A stretch of DNA of 64,000 nucleotides from Pyrenophora tritici-repentis (Eukaryota > Ascomycota > Dothideomycetes > Pleosporales > Pleosporaceae). Of the stretch, positions 29,650-40,365 are shown piece after piece; within the stretch, counting starts at the first letter, position 1; every line of letters starts with the position of its first letter. Below the pieces are notes generated by a model. The model made no database searches, was not told the origin of the DNA, and saw nothing but the letters and a program-made list of their open reading frames with translations. The DNA lies in contig NC_089395.1 of assembly GCF_003171515.1 (NCBI RefSeq), positions 124,001 through 188,000 of the forward strand, written 5' to 3'. The position numbers and the translations under genes are program-made.

Positions 29650-29830
29650 TGTCATAGTTTAGAACCTTGGTGTTCCTGCACAGACTACGCCGGCGACCTG
29701 GGTGCCGATGTGATGGGCTCTCTCTAGTTAGAGTTGCGCCGCCGCCGAAGTTTGTCCTTCTAAGACGGACATTAGATGAGTCAGCATCGAACACAATCGC
29801 GGTGTATCCTGGTGATAGCTCCCTAAGCAC
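29650..29830 (+). repeat. decayed Gypsy-3-like solo LTR
   Basis: Starts TGTCATAGTTTAGAACCTTG, matching the Gypsy-3 LTR start TGTCATGGTTTGGAACCTTG, and continues with recognisable GACTACGCCGGCG and GGGTGCCGA. G-to-A changes dominate the first bases. The right end is unclear. Confidence 0.55.
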
Positions 29831-29954
29831 ACAGGCCCTCAAAGTATCGCCGGCTCCGTCACGGAGAATCAGAGATTTGGCTTATTATGTATAAACATCT
29901 TGTCCCCTTCTTACTAGGTTCCTTCTACACCTTCCTCGTTGCTTCACTCACAAT

Positions 29955-30206
29955 ATGAAACTGAGCCTGATTTTGTTATCTACACCTCTTCTAATCGCAT
30001 CTGCGTTAGCATTCGATTGGGCCTGTGCCAGTTCTTTAGATGCACCGGCATTGAATAAGTACTGTGAAGGCGGTTCACATGTCAACTGCGTAATGTCCCT
30101 ACCTATCTTAACGTGTCTCACCACTCCTCGGCCCAAACCACTCCTCGGCCCGCCCCACCAAAATCGCGACGCGTCTTCTTGCAGTAGCTCTACAACCACG
30201 CAATAA
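29955..30206 (+). CDS. putative small secreted protein, gene structure uncertain
   Basis: ATG 29955 opens MKLSLILLSTPLLIASALAF, a strong signal peptide, followed by DWACASSLDAPALNKYCEGG. The rest of the 83-aa frame is less convincing. A GTAATG after codon TGC (about 30090) and TTCTTGCAG (about 30183) could be an intron, which would change the C-terminus. Unlike the two paralogues its cysteine pattern is not C-x5-C-x-C. Secretion is likely; the exact protein end and function are not known. Confidence 0.45.
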   Translation: MKLSLILLSTPLLIASALAFDWACASSLDAPALNKYCEGGSHVNCVMSLPILTCLTTPRPKPLLGPPHQNRDASSCSSSTTTQ

Positions 30207-30235
30207 AAGATATAGAAAATAGATCTATTAGATGC

Positions 30236-30560
30236 GCGCTATCTATTAGTACACTAAGTCCGTTTATGGCCTTTTTCGTGGCAATTGGTGCAGGTTGGTG
30301 GTGCCCGAGGCCTGCTTGGCTGCCCTGCCTGCTCTACCTTCTGGAGCACTCTTTCAGCCTCTGCAGCAAGCAATTGACCTTCCTCTACCCGCAGAGCTCC
30401 TCCACAGGCTATATACTGTCGGCGCTGTTGCTTCTTACGCTGCTGGCGCTGACTAGCCTGTCGAAGCTTACTAACTTCAGCTGTAAGGATCGTTGCTGTA
30501 ACGGGCTAGAGCCCAGATGCTATGGTGATCCTCGGTGGAACCTTCGGAGCTTCCTCGGCA
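30236..30560 (-). pseudogene. pogo transposase C-terminal fragment
   Basis: The minus strand reads AEVSKLRQASQRQQRKKQQ, LLAAEAERVLQKVEQ, then APPTCTNCHEKGHKRT followed by TAG and TGT. This Gln/Lys-rich coil plus CxxCxxxxH knuckle is the usual C-terminus of one group of fungal pogo transposases. The TAG replaces the expected residue before the last Cys (CAG to TAG would fit). Only the tail is present. Confidence 0.7.
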
Positions 30561-30588
30561 CTTTATTATTATTATTATTATTATTATT
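30561..30588. repeat. (TTA)n microsatellite
   Basis: About nine TTA/ATT units directly before the TGTTGAGA start of the Copia-3 LTR. It may be the tail of a lost LINE-type insertion. Confidence 0.8.
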
Positions 30589-32123
30589 GTTGAGAATATC
30601 TGGGTTCAGTCCAGGTAGAAGGTGCTTGGGGATCACATGATGTGCTGGTGTGGCAGGCACTGCCTGGTGGGCAATAGCACCCACCACAATAGAGTGAGAT
30701 CTTGATAGATAACACGATAGTCAATACAATACGTTGTAGCCACCCCGCCTTGTCCCTCCTCCCACTCGGTTATCCATAGTAGTCATACTACTAGAGGGAC
30801 CTTGTTCCAATAGGTTATGAGCTCCGGTTGCCAAAACTGACGTCATTGTTTTGATCCCACCAGAGTCGCGCAGGACTCAGATTCAAGGAGGAATCAAATC
30901 ACTACTAAGGTCGCGAAGGACCTAGCTACGATTCGCGGAAGGAATCGAACACCAACTAGAGTCGCGCAGGGCTCAGATTGGCGAGACAATCACCTATCCA
31001 AGTCGCGCAGGACTCAGATTCAACCTACATCTTCTCCACGCTTGAGAATCGACAACGACTGCCTGCACCGCCTGCACCGGCAGCATCATTGCCAGCATCA
31101 CCTGCACCGCCTACACCAGCTGCATCGACTGCACCGCCTGCACGCCTGCAGTATACTACCTATACGTCCGAGCTCCTCTTACCACTGATACACAATGGCT
31201 GAAGCAAAGGAGGAATGGAAGATCCCCAAACTTACGGCTGAGAATCACGATGCTTGGTTCCGCCGGAACAAAGTCAAGCTAAAAGGGAAGAGAGTCTTCT
31301 ACGTATGCGAGAAGAGTCTAGAGAAGCACTGCCAGCTTCCTACTCCTGGGGACCTATCAGACGCTGTGAAAGAATTGGACATTACAGACAACAAGACTGT
31401 CAAGGTCTGCATCAATGTCGACATGAGAAACAAGTACCTAGAGGACGAAGCAACTGCAATCGACCTCCTGTTCAGATCCCTTAGCGATGATGACCAGGCC
31501 CTCATTGACGAGTACGACACTGCCTTCCAATTCTGGGCTTACTTGCGCAAGAAGTACACCCAAACCGACGCTACCGCCGCCAACATGTACATGACTAGGA
31601 TCCAGACATTTACATTCGATTCTGAGAGCACAATTATTGGGTCATGGGAAAAGCTGAAGGATTACCGACGCAAGCTTGTGGCAGCAGATGCTGACACCAA
31701 CGGAGCCTACAAAGACTCTGCACTGCTACTCATCCTTATTAGATCACTCCCAACGAGATTCAGGACTACAGTTGACGCCGTAAATGCACAGCTCAACCTC
31801 ACTGTCGAACAGAAGCTCAAGTTCCTGGAAGAGAAGGAGGTCCGAGACCAGCAAGACGCCAACGAGCAAGCACTTCCAGCATTCAGGAAAGCCTATAAGT
31901 ACGTTCCGCCGCACAAGCGAGGCGACAAAGACTTGCTGTCGTTGTCATCTGACTCTGAACCCGGTGCTACGTCTGGCATCCAGTGCTATCTTTGCGACCA
32001 GCCTCACTACATGCGAGACTGTTCAAAGCTTGGGAAGGCTCGACAGCTCTTGAAGGAATATGAAGTTGAGAAGAAGCAAAGGAAGAAGAAGTCGCTCCCT
32101 CCTAAGTCGTCTAAGCCTCCTCC
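30589..32123 (+). mobile_element. Copia-3: 5' part only, cut by the LINE-tailed element
   Basis: The candidate LTR 30589-30812 (TGTTGAGAATATCTGGG..CCAATA) is followed by GGTTATGAGCTCCGG at 30813, the same half-tRNA-Met primer site as the other Copia elements. The leader (30870-31020) has repeated GTCGCG(C/A)AGGACTCAG motifs. The gag ORF follows and is cut at 32123. Pol and 3' LTR are absent. Confidence 0.65.
31195..32123 (+). pseudogene. gag: Copia-3 gag, truncated
   Basis: ATG 31195 starts MAEAKEEWKIPKLTAENHD, the start of a Copia gag of the UBN2-like type (WAYLRKKYTQTDATAANMYM, LILIRSLPTRFRTTVDAV). A knuckle CYLCDQPHYMRDC (C-x2-C-x3-H-x4-C) lies near residue 265. The natural frame ends at the inserted CATCGAACACC block at 32124, which supplies the stop at 32151. 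Confidence 0.85.
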
Positions 32124-32810
32124 TACATCGAACACCAACTTTTCGAGATGACAAAAAGGTCCTGGATTACCCTTTTTTCATCTCAATTCCATTGAAATGC
32201 CTTCCTAGAATCAGTTTCCAACGTCTGCTTTTGCGTGCAGGCGTTGTGGCGGGCGCGCTGGCCGCTGCAACTTTGACAGAGTTGTTACCTGGCCTTAGTT
32301 GAGAGAAATCTCTGCAAGTGGCCCGTGCGCCAACTGATTTTAGATGTTCGATCGAAGGCACCCTCTACGAAACCGACAGAGCAACGGCTCTTCCTTAGGT
32401 ATATAGCTCTATTGCTGCAAAGTAATAGGCCTATATATCTAGATGCTACCTATACCCGAACGCCCTAAACCAACTCGATATACCGACCCCATATACCGAA
32501 CCGCTCCAGCACCTGCTGTCACCAGCACACTCACGAGCAAAACACCGACCAGGCACTAGATGTATAGATCTATTCTCTCTCTTGTAGATCCCTATATACA
32601 GACGCCTACACCAAAAACGCCCTCTCCACCGAACGCCCTAAACCGACTCGATATACCGACCCCATATACCGAACCGCTCTAGCACCTGCTTTCACTAGCA
32701 CACGCACGAGCAAAACATCGACTAGGCAATAGCTGTATAGGTCTATTATTGTTAGGTTATAATAGATCCCTGTATACAGACGCCTACACCAAAACGCCCA
32801 AAACATCGAC
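32124..32810 (+). mobile_element. minisatellite-bearing LINE-tailed element, copy 1 (incomplete)
   Basis: Begins CATCGAACACCAACTTTTCG, as does copy 2 at 61350, and matches it with a handful of substitutions to about 32450. It then enters about two units of the 171-bp minisatellite (TATACCGACCCCATATACCG). It ends at 32810, where LINE-B starts in the opposite orientation. The LINE-like 3' tail seen in copy 2 is therefore not present in this copy. Confidence 0.75.
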
Positions 32811-33836
32811 TATTATTATTATTATTATTATTATTCCATTAGAGTCCTTTTTCAGTCAGAGACTATGTAGGACTTTGGCCGAAGGCCGTTCTATCTTGGT
32901 TTTTCTAATTTACATGGTTTTCTGGTATGGTTCGCTAATATGGTTTTTGGCTTTTCTACAAAAGATAGCTTGTATCTGTTTGTTGCCAGGTGCTAAAGAG
33001 CAGTTTGATAAGTAGAAAGAGATGTAGCAGCGGGCTCTTGTGGCAAAGGAGAGGGTTGTGGTTTTAGTTTTATACAGTGTCTCTCTGTAGGTCTTCTGCT
33101 GGCTGTCCTAGGTACCATTTTCTTGTTCCTATTCTGGTGCTAGTGATAAAAGCTAGGGTTGCTTCTATACCTATACTAGTGTGGAGTAGTAGTGGTAGTG
33201 TGACTGGGCGATGTTTGATTGTTTGTAGGAGCGTTTTTCGATGGTCTTTGTATAGATGGCAGTACAGTAGTAGGTGTTCTGGCGTTTGGATGTTTTGGCA
33301 GGTGCAGCGATTAGAGTCTCGTTTCTTAAATCTCTTTAGGTAGGAGTTGAAATATCCGTGTCCTAGCTTAAGAGAGTAGAAAGCGCTAGAGGTTACTCTT
33401 TTCGTGTTCTGTGGCATTTGGATGGTTTTGCTGATTTTAAGAGGGTATTTTGCTGAGTAGGTAGCTTTGTTTAGAGCGGTTGCTCTTGCTTTGTATTTCT
33501 CGTACTCTTGGCGTTGCTCAGTTTGTTGTATCTTATTGGTTATCGTGCCTAGGTAGGCAATGCTCTTTGTTGTTGATCTGGGGTCCTCTTTGGTTGCTTC
33601 TTTTGCTAGGTAGTCTGCTCTTTCGTTTCCAACTATATCTGTGTGTCCAGGTGCCCAGAGTAGGTGGATGTTTGCTTGTTTTCGTCGGATCGTATTTGCC
33701 GCTTTTAGACATCGGAGTTGCCAATGCTGTCCTGGTGTCAGATTAGATGAGATATTGCACAAAAGTGATGGATGTTCATGATTGATTGTATTGTTCTCTG
33801 TTCTAAGGTGCGCGCTGAGAGTTTTGTTCTGCTAAG
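32811..33836 (-). mobile_element. LINE-B: 5'-truncated Tad-type LINE
   Basis: Minus-strand 3' end of a LINE: an (AAT)n tail (32811-32838), a 3' UTR, and the ORF2 C-terminus. The 5' end fades at about 33836. No target duplication is recognised. Confidence 0.85.
33070..33835 (-). pseudogene. LINE ORF2, RNase H domain and C-terminus
   Basis: Encodes an RNase H end with HLLWAPGHTDIVGNERADYLAKEA (catalytic Asp and His context). A linker (SSAFYSLKLGHGYFNSYLKRF) and the C-terminal cysteine motif (CTCQNIQTPEHLLLYC) follow. The stop is at 33070. Endonuclease and RT are missing because of 5' truncation. Confidence 0.87.
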
Positions 33837-35124
33837 ACGCTAACCCATTATTAGCTAGCGGTGTCGGCACTTTCGGCTCGACACGCCTGCTATCTGACAG
33901 CAGGATAAAAGCTAAGGGGAGATAATTCCTCATTGTCTGAACGAAGTACGGTGTAGTATATAATTGATGTGGTAGGGTAACTGCTGTTGCGGTCCTTGAT
34001 ATTGCAAAGGGTTGTCCTGCTCATATTTATACCTAAGGACCCGGCATAATTATTATGTATTACTTAGATTAGCAAACGGGTAGATCAAGTAATCCGGATA
34101 AAGGCGGATGTTTCGGCTGAAATACCCTCTGCAATAGGGTAAGGTTGGGGTTAGACACGATTATTCCTATTCTTAGCATGACTAAGCAGCTAACTTACAC
34201 CAGTAGGTGGAGCGACTAAAAGCAGTCCACAGGGTAATGATATTCCAAATCTATATATACTTTGAGAAAAAATGGTAATTAATGCGAGAAGATCATGTCT
34301 TACAGGGCTTGAAGGAACACGTTGTCCTAGCGACCGGCATAATATTAAAAACGATGCCGCTAACTAGGATGAGCAGATCGACATTCCGAGGTTACACACG
34401 TGGCTTGAAACACTAAAAAGAGCAGCAGAGTATTGTCCCACACAAAGAGACCCTAGCCAAGGCACGTAAGCCTGCTTTGCATACATAGACAGCCAGCTGC
34501 TGCTCATTGCACTAAGCTCCTCGGCTTCGAGATGAAGAACTGGGCTCAGGATTGCTTTTTCTCCAACGTTGTGGCGAGCGGGGTTGCCAAGCAGCTTATC
34601 TCACGTCATCCCTAGGATTGTTGTTGGTTGGGATAGATCTTCATAACATGCTCTCGAGCGCTGTCAAGCGGTGAGACCGCGGGAACTAGGGCTACAGGGA
34701 GGGGGTGTTTAGCTTATAGCATTACCTGTCGGATCGTGAGTATCGGTCGGTAAGTCGGCTGCTCACCGCTGCGGCGCTGCCTAACAGCCGACTCGATCCT
34801 ACTTTGGCTCTACTCGTCTCAGATTAGATATACCTCTGTAGCATCCCCACGTAGCGAGGGAGAATAAGAATACCAATACTAGTTACTAGAAGAACCTCGT
34901 TGTTGTTATTCACCCGTACGATCGTACAAGGCCTACCAACATTACCTACTGTGCTGAAGCAAAGATTGTTATGTCGAAACTCAGCTTTCACGAGAGACAC
35001 TCCAGTGGATACATCCTAACAGGTTGAACCAGCTTCCTCATTTATTGCGTACTCAAAGAGCTCTTGGCCTCTCTAGCAATATCCCGCATTTACTGCGTTA
35101 TAATTAGTCTGACCTCTAGGCCCG
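33837..35124. other. no recognisable gene
   Basis: Nearly 1.3 kb without a convincing ORF, terminal repeat or RNA gene. Confidence 0.5.
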
Positions 35125-35183
35125 CAGAGATGTCAACAATCAGTTCAAGCCGGCTTGATTGTTATCTGTTGCAGTACAATGCA
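35125..35183 (+). repeat. MITE-D-like terminal fragment
   Basis: CAGAGATGTCAACAATCAGT.. matches the 57-bp arm of MITE-D at most positions. The other arm is absent. Confidence 0.65.
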
Positions 35184-35242
35184 GTCAATTAAAGTGTAAC
35201 CGCGCGAGGCAGTCATCAGAGTATATTGTGTTCTGTTGTTGT

Positions 35243-35412
35243 TGATGAAGGTGGAGAAACGTGCGTGAACTTGTTGTATTGGAGCTACGGGAGAAGGGAG
35301 AATATCTATGGTGCGCGCACGGAGCAGCTGACTAATCAGTGCCTGGCCAATCAGAGCACGGGAAGCCTGATTCACCGTGAATACTAGTGAAGGCTCTCAC
35401 CGCGTCTCAACA
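35243..35412 (-). repeat. solo LTR of the Copia-4 family
   Basis: 170 bp, matching the Copia-4 LTRs except for one missing A and one G/A change at the end (CTCAACA versus CTCGACA). A 5-bp duplication is not seen. Confidence 0.88.
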
Positions 35413-35498
35413 GTAATTACTGTATAGTATTGTAACTTCTAGACCCACATTGCACAACAAAATCCGAGCAAGCATCTCTTAAGCGCCGCGTGTACTGT

Positions 35499-35714
35499 TG
35501 TCAGATATTCACTCTCATCTGGAATACTGATGAAATAGGTAATGATGGTGATGATATTGATGATTTATTGTGTTGTGGTTCTGTCTACGGTTGTGGGCAC
35601 ACCTAGGGGGTGCCAAGCCTTCCTGTGTTCTGATTGGCTCTTACAGATGCCGGGTCGCACTAGTCAGACCCGGCGTCTGTACGCTCTCATCTTCAACAGT
35701 GCTATTATCTGACA
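35499..35714 (-). repeat. solo LTR (216 bp), inverted relative to 29077
   Basis: Starts TGTCAGATATTCACTC and ends TATTATCTGACA. It is the reverse complement of the 29077-29292 family, with the perfect duplication ACTGT (35494-35498 and 35715-35719). Confidence 0.9.
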
Positions 35715-35719
35715 ACTGT

Positions 35720-36198
35720 ACACAAGCTGAGACGCCTTTGCGACGAGCTCTTGCGCAAGGCTGTGAGCCGTACGCGGACGTACACGCAGATGGGTCGCTG
35801 TACTAGAGTTCTCACGCGGTGGGTCCTGTCTTACAAGAATGTCCGGGTGCGTCAGGTGTCAGAGCACGGACGGCCGCGCAGGTGCGTTTTCTGGCGAGCA
35901 TTAGTCGGGCAGTGGCGATGCATAGCAAGAAGCTACCTTATCTAGAGACAGCATTCTCCTCTTCAGCTATATTTACATAACATCGCCTCCTACGCTACGG
36001 GGGCGCGTTGGCCACCCTCCCTGTTACCTAATAGTTAAATAGCTAACCTTATCTTGCTGTTATCTAGAACATTTGTTATTATTATAGCAAATTCATAGAA
36101 GACGAAACAGCAATCTTCTTATTCGTAAAACTAACGAACACAGTTAATACACTTCTAACTACAATCTGCACTATAATCTACACTTTATAGCTCTCTTG
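35720..36198. other. no recognisable gene
   Basis: Short overlapping ORFs without a domain, becoming AT-rich after 36040. Confidence 0.5.
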
Positions 36199-36206
36199 TT
36201 CACGAT

Positions 36207-36334
36207 CAGACTCCGCAACAATCAATCGATTGACATGATTGATTCCTATATAGGTTAAAGAATTACTTCATTAGGCAGCCTTTAACCTAGATAGGAATCA
36301 ATCATGCCGATCCGATTGATTGTTGCGGAGTCTG
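36207..36334 (-). mobile_element. MITE-B copy 3 (128 bp, inverted)
   Basis: Reverse complement of MITE-B1 and B2. The perfect duplication TTCACGAT is at 36199-36206 and 36335-36342. Confidence 0.93.
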
Positions 36335-36342
36335 TTCACGAT

Positions 36343-36743
36343 GTTATAAACATTTATAGGTCTTCCTATCCTACAACTACGCTGTCTAGAATGCGATAGA
36401 GGAAGACGTATTCGTGCTTCGAGTTGTTCCATACATCGAAGGGAATATAATAGCCTAGGTTCTTAGCAAGAAGTCGGATGTTACGATACTCTGTGCGCTC
36501 GTTTCTAGCATCTATATTAATCTTGTAGATCTTCACGTCCCTCTTTCCTGCAGTCACTCGCCGTTCTACTTCTCCCTACGCTACCTCCTTGTCACAATAC
36601 GTTGAAATGAATAGCGTAGGATATCTATTGCTCTAATCGAGATGTTGCGCAATCTAGTCTAGCAAAGCAGCTCCCTTCTTTCTAAAATTAACCAAGGTAT
36701 CTCTGTACTCTGCAATTATACCCTGTCTATCGATGTAGCGGGC
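36343..36743. other. left flank of Gypsy-3, nothing recognised
   Basis: A 63-aa minus-strand ORF (36557-36366, VKIYKINIDARNERTEYRNI) is present, but no family is recognised. Confidence 0.4.
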
Positions 36744-36919
36744 TGTCATGGTTTGGAACCTTGGTGTTCTGAGCACGGACCACGCCGGCGCCTCGGGTGC
36801 CGAGGCCCCGCTGCCCCACACATGTATTTAATTCTACCGAAGTTTCTTAGAAACTCGGTACTGCAAAAACTTTGTAATTCAACACAGTTTTAAATATCTG
36901 ATCCTGTGAGACCCTAACA
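36744..36919 (+). repeat. 5' LTR of Gypsy-3
   Basis: 176 bp, identical by eye to the 3' copy, implying recent insertion or conversion. Confidence 0.92.
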
Positions 36920-37097
36920 CGTTTTTGCAGTCCATTAAACGCCTCTGACAGCAACCTGGCGTCCTTGGCCAGTTGCTCCTAACCTGACAGCGCCTTAACT
37001 GCGCTCTGACAGCGCTCTAACAGCGCTCTAATAGCAACCCAGCGCGTGCGGCTAGTTGCAGATCCCCACAGTTCCCGCGACACGGTAGACCAACGCC

Positions 37098-39253
37098 ATG
37101 TCCACCCAGTTCCCAGACGGCAATGCCGCCGACGCGCCCCATGTGGGAGACGCCTCGGGCAGCGACGCCAACCCTACCGCCGGTGCAACGATCAGCCCCG
37201 GTAAGAGCGCGAGGTCTTTCGCTAGACCTACCGTGGCTTCCACCGCCCGCAGCAGCGCCTTGCCACGCGCTACCGGGTCCGCCAACTTACGCCAAATCAG
37301 CAACCCAGCTGTACCTGGCGCCTTCGGAAACGAGCAGCTAGAGCAGCAGGGCTATGACGCCGACTCAGATAACGACGAGGCCGACATTACCCAAATCCAC
37401 CATCTAGTACCATCGCGCCCGTTATCACCTGTCGTAGACGCTCAAGACTCTAGCGACTCCTTTCAACCGTCCCCGCCTAACGTCACTACAACCCGCGGCC
37501 GCGCAGGCTTTCAGTACCCCGCTCTCCGACAGCGGTCGGACGCCCAGCGCACTGATAACCCTTTACGTACCAAACAGAAGACGGCAACCATACTAGCTAC
37601 GCCCTCTCTCCGCCTACATGGGACCCGCTACCCTCGCCTACGCCACGCACAGAGGGGACTACCTCAAAGCCCGTCCGCAAAGTCATTGGCTACGTAATCC
37701 CCAAAACTGACTTGCCTCAAGGCAGTCAGCCAACTCTAGCCGCCTATGAGTACGACGCCAACGGCGAGCCCAGGCTAGTAGGAGAACTTGACGAAGCTTT
37801 TGTTAAAGGCTCAACCACGGAAGCTGGAGAGAAACTCTACCAGTTCTGCTTTGACACCGTCCACACCCTACATAACGACCTCGCCAATCTTCAAGAGCGC
37901 CTGACGGACGCTCAGGAAGACCTCATCGACGAGCGCGTCGCCAAACTCAACTCCGAAAAGCAGGTAAAGTTCCTTACAAACCAGCTTCAAGAGGTGAGAG
38001 GCAGCCTCCACGTAGCCAACCAAGACCTCCAGTCGAAACTCGACACCGCTGAGCGACGAGCCGAACGCTACCTCCAGCGCAAGGAGGAGTACAAGACCGC
38101 CCTTAACCAAGAGTCTACCGCGCACGGCGAAACCAAAGAAAAGCTTAAAGCCTATGCTAGCACCGCGCGCCCATCTCTACGCGGCAAACCGCATGACTCC
38201 ATCTCTGACGAATCAGATGGACCCGTTAGCGTACGCCGCCACCGCTCAGCTACCAAACTTAGCCCTGACGCTCCGCTGCCCGCCACAACGCAGCGACGAT
38301 CTAAACAACCTGAACCCGCGGTCTTTGAGGGCCCTACAGGCACAAAGGCCTCTACCTACCAGAAATGGAAACTCGACATGCAGAGCTGGTTCCGTGCCCA
38401 TCCGTACCCTTTCGCCAACAACGAGGAGGAGCAACTAGACTACATCCGCATGAAAACCACCGGCGTAGCCTGGGATAATATCTCGAGCGGATGGTTTGTC
38501 GAAGGAGACGAGTTCCATACTGCACAAGAAGCGTGGGATATCCTCGACGCCTGCTACGGCCGTTTGAATACCCGCCTAGATGCCCACAACTTCTACGAAA
38601 AGGAAGGCTTCATGAAGCCTGGTGAGACTATCACCTCCTACCTGGCCCGCTTCAAAGCCGGCGTCGCTCCCTTGAAATGGGACGACGAGGAAAAGACTCT
38701 GCAAGCCTACAAGAAGTTGCCAGACCAGTGGCGCAGCCGAGCGGAGCACCTCATGAGCGACGACACCTTCACCAAGGACTTTGCCAAGTTCAGCCACAAG
38801 CTCCGACACCTCGAACAACTTCACTCCGCCCTCCAGCCCTCTCACAACCCTAGCAAGGGTAATAGTGGAGGTAGCGGTCGTGGCGGCGGCGGCAATAACC
38901 GCAACCGCAATCGCAACGCCGACAACGCGCAGCCCAAAGGCAGCGGAGCCAACCAATTTATTATCAACAAACCCTACAGGGAGCGCACTGTCATGGAGAC
39001 CCAGGTCCTAGCTGAATTGGAACGCTGCTTCAAGTGCACCCGTGCAGGCCACAAGTCTAACTCCGACGACGCGCCCTGCAAGGACATGGACAAGCTCACT
39101 TCAATGGGCCGCTACCCCGAAGTCCTCACCGCCTTGAACGAAGCCCGCAAGGCCGCCGGCGTCCCTATCCCTAAGGCCGCCGTACGCATTAACGCCGTCC
39201 GAGCCCCTACTCCTCCAGCGGCCGCCTCTGACGCCCGCTCGGAAAACGAGTAG
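37098..39253 (+). CDS. gag: Gypsy-3 gag (one frameshift)
   Basis: Met 37098 opens an Ala/Pro-rich N-terminus. The frame shifts between 37561 and about 37610, after which the second frame (SYALSPPTWDPLP) continues to TAG 39251-39253. It contains a coiled coil (LQERLTDAQEDLIDERVAKL), a capsid region (YQKWKLDMQSWFRAHPYPF, WDILDACYGRLNTRLDAHNF), a Gly/Arg/Asn-rich basic stretch and a knuckle CFKCTRAGHKSNSDDAPC (C-x2-C-x4-H-x8-C). The shift fits one missing base. Gag packages the element RNA. Confidence 0.85.
39231..39253 (+). promoter_or_regulatory. candidate -1 ribosomal frameshift site at the gag/pol overlap
   Basis: Gag ends TCG GAA AAC GAG TAG. The pol frame is -1 relative to gag and opens only after TGA at about 39228. 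The roughly 23-nt overlap contains GGAAAAC (39241-39247), the same heptamer in the same position as in Gypsy-1. Confidence 0.55.
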
Positions 39254-40365
39254 TCCCTGGCGAAAGTCGCCCCCAGGGACCCCAAGAGCCTGAGAAACTC
39301 AATAAAGAACCCTTGAATACACCTGAACCTACAACGCCCCCTTCTCCTACTGCCGAAGACTGCGACGACAACGACACTGAACCTGACCCCACACTGCAAG
39401 CAATCCTGGACCGGATCAAGAACCTGGAACGCCCTGCTGCCCCACGGGTTCGCGTCTCCGCCATCGCAGCCGCCGCTATTCGTGGCAATACTTATCTCCC
39501 TATGGTAGGTCAGCAATTAGTATTCAAAGGGATGATATCTCCCTCTCAACAACCATCCTCACACGTAGAACTCATGGGTGACTCTGGTTGTGCTTCTCTC
39601 TTCATTGATGAATCTCATGCTCGCGCACACAAATACGAATTAATTCCGCTCCAAGACCCAGCTGTCCTGGAGCTCGCAGACGGCACCCAAGTTGCCAACG
39701 TTACCCATATGACACGGGTACACGTAACTTTCGACACCCACCATGAACAAGTCCTTGCCTATGTGACCAAAGTTAGCGGAGTGCAAATGATCCTTGGCAC
39801 TCCCTGGTTTCAAATCCACAACCCCCAGGTAAACTGGGACACTATGTCAATAGTATTCAACTCAGACCATTGCATTCGCAACTGCCTAGAAAACCACAAG
39901 CCATGCATGGCTGCTAGTAGCCGACACCGCAAACACCCAGCGCCCCCAGCCTATGAGCTTAAAAAAGCTCGCCATCCTAAGGCTCCTCAACATCCCCCGC
40001 CTATCGACATCGCTTTTATCTCAAGCCGGGTGGCCGCCATTTCAGTGACAAGAGGAGAACAGGTCTGCCTAACCTCTATGGAAGAGGTTGAAAGACTTTG
40101 CAATATGACCGACCAAGAATGGACGGATACCCAACTGCTGCGTGCGGCAGGAGCCAAAGTCCTCCCTGAAGACTTTGAAAAGTTTCGCGATCGAATGGAG
40201 CGCCCCCACATGAGTAAAGAGGAAATCCTGGCTAAGCTGCCAGAGGTCCTCCATCCCCTCTACCATGGCTTCGACCCACGAGAGGCCGATGAGATCCCTC
40301 CGCAGCGAGACAAGCTGGACCACGCTATTGAAATCCAGTTAGACCCGAAACCGGAAAACCGCCTC
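39254..40365 (+). CDS. pol: Gypsy-3 pol, protease part
   Basis: The frame is open across the gag stop. The retropepsin motif is MGDSGCASLFID (DSG catalytic triplet) followed by ILGTPWFQIHNPQVNW. A linker with DFEKFRDRMERPHMSKEEIL precedes RT, as in Gypsy-1 (MNKMESPHMTEAEI). The ORF leaves frame near 40345-40370 and stops at 40386. One added base (for example in ACCGG) would join it to the RT frame. Confidence 0.87.

Noticed and set aside
35145..35375. 76-aa minus-strand ORF, and its twin at 52459-52701
   Set aside because: Both are translations of the Copia-4 LTR, not genes.
37712..39253. Gypsy-3 gag starting at 37712 as a separate gene
   Set aside because: The codon there is TTG and the frame is open upstream; it is the continuation of the gag ORF from 37098 after a one-base shift.
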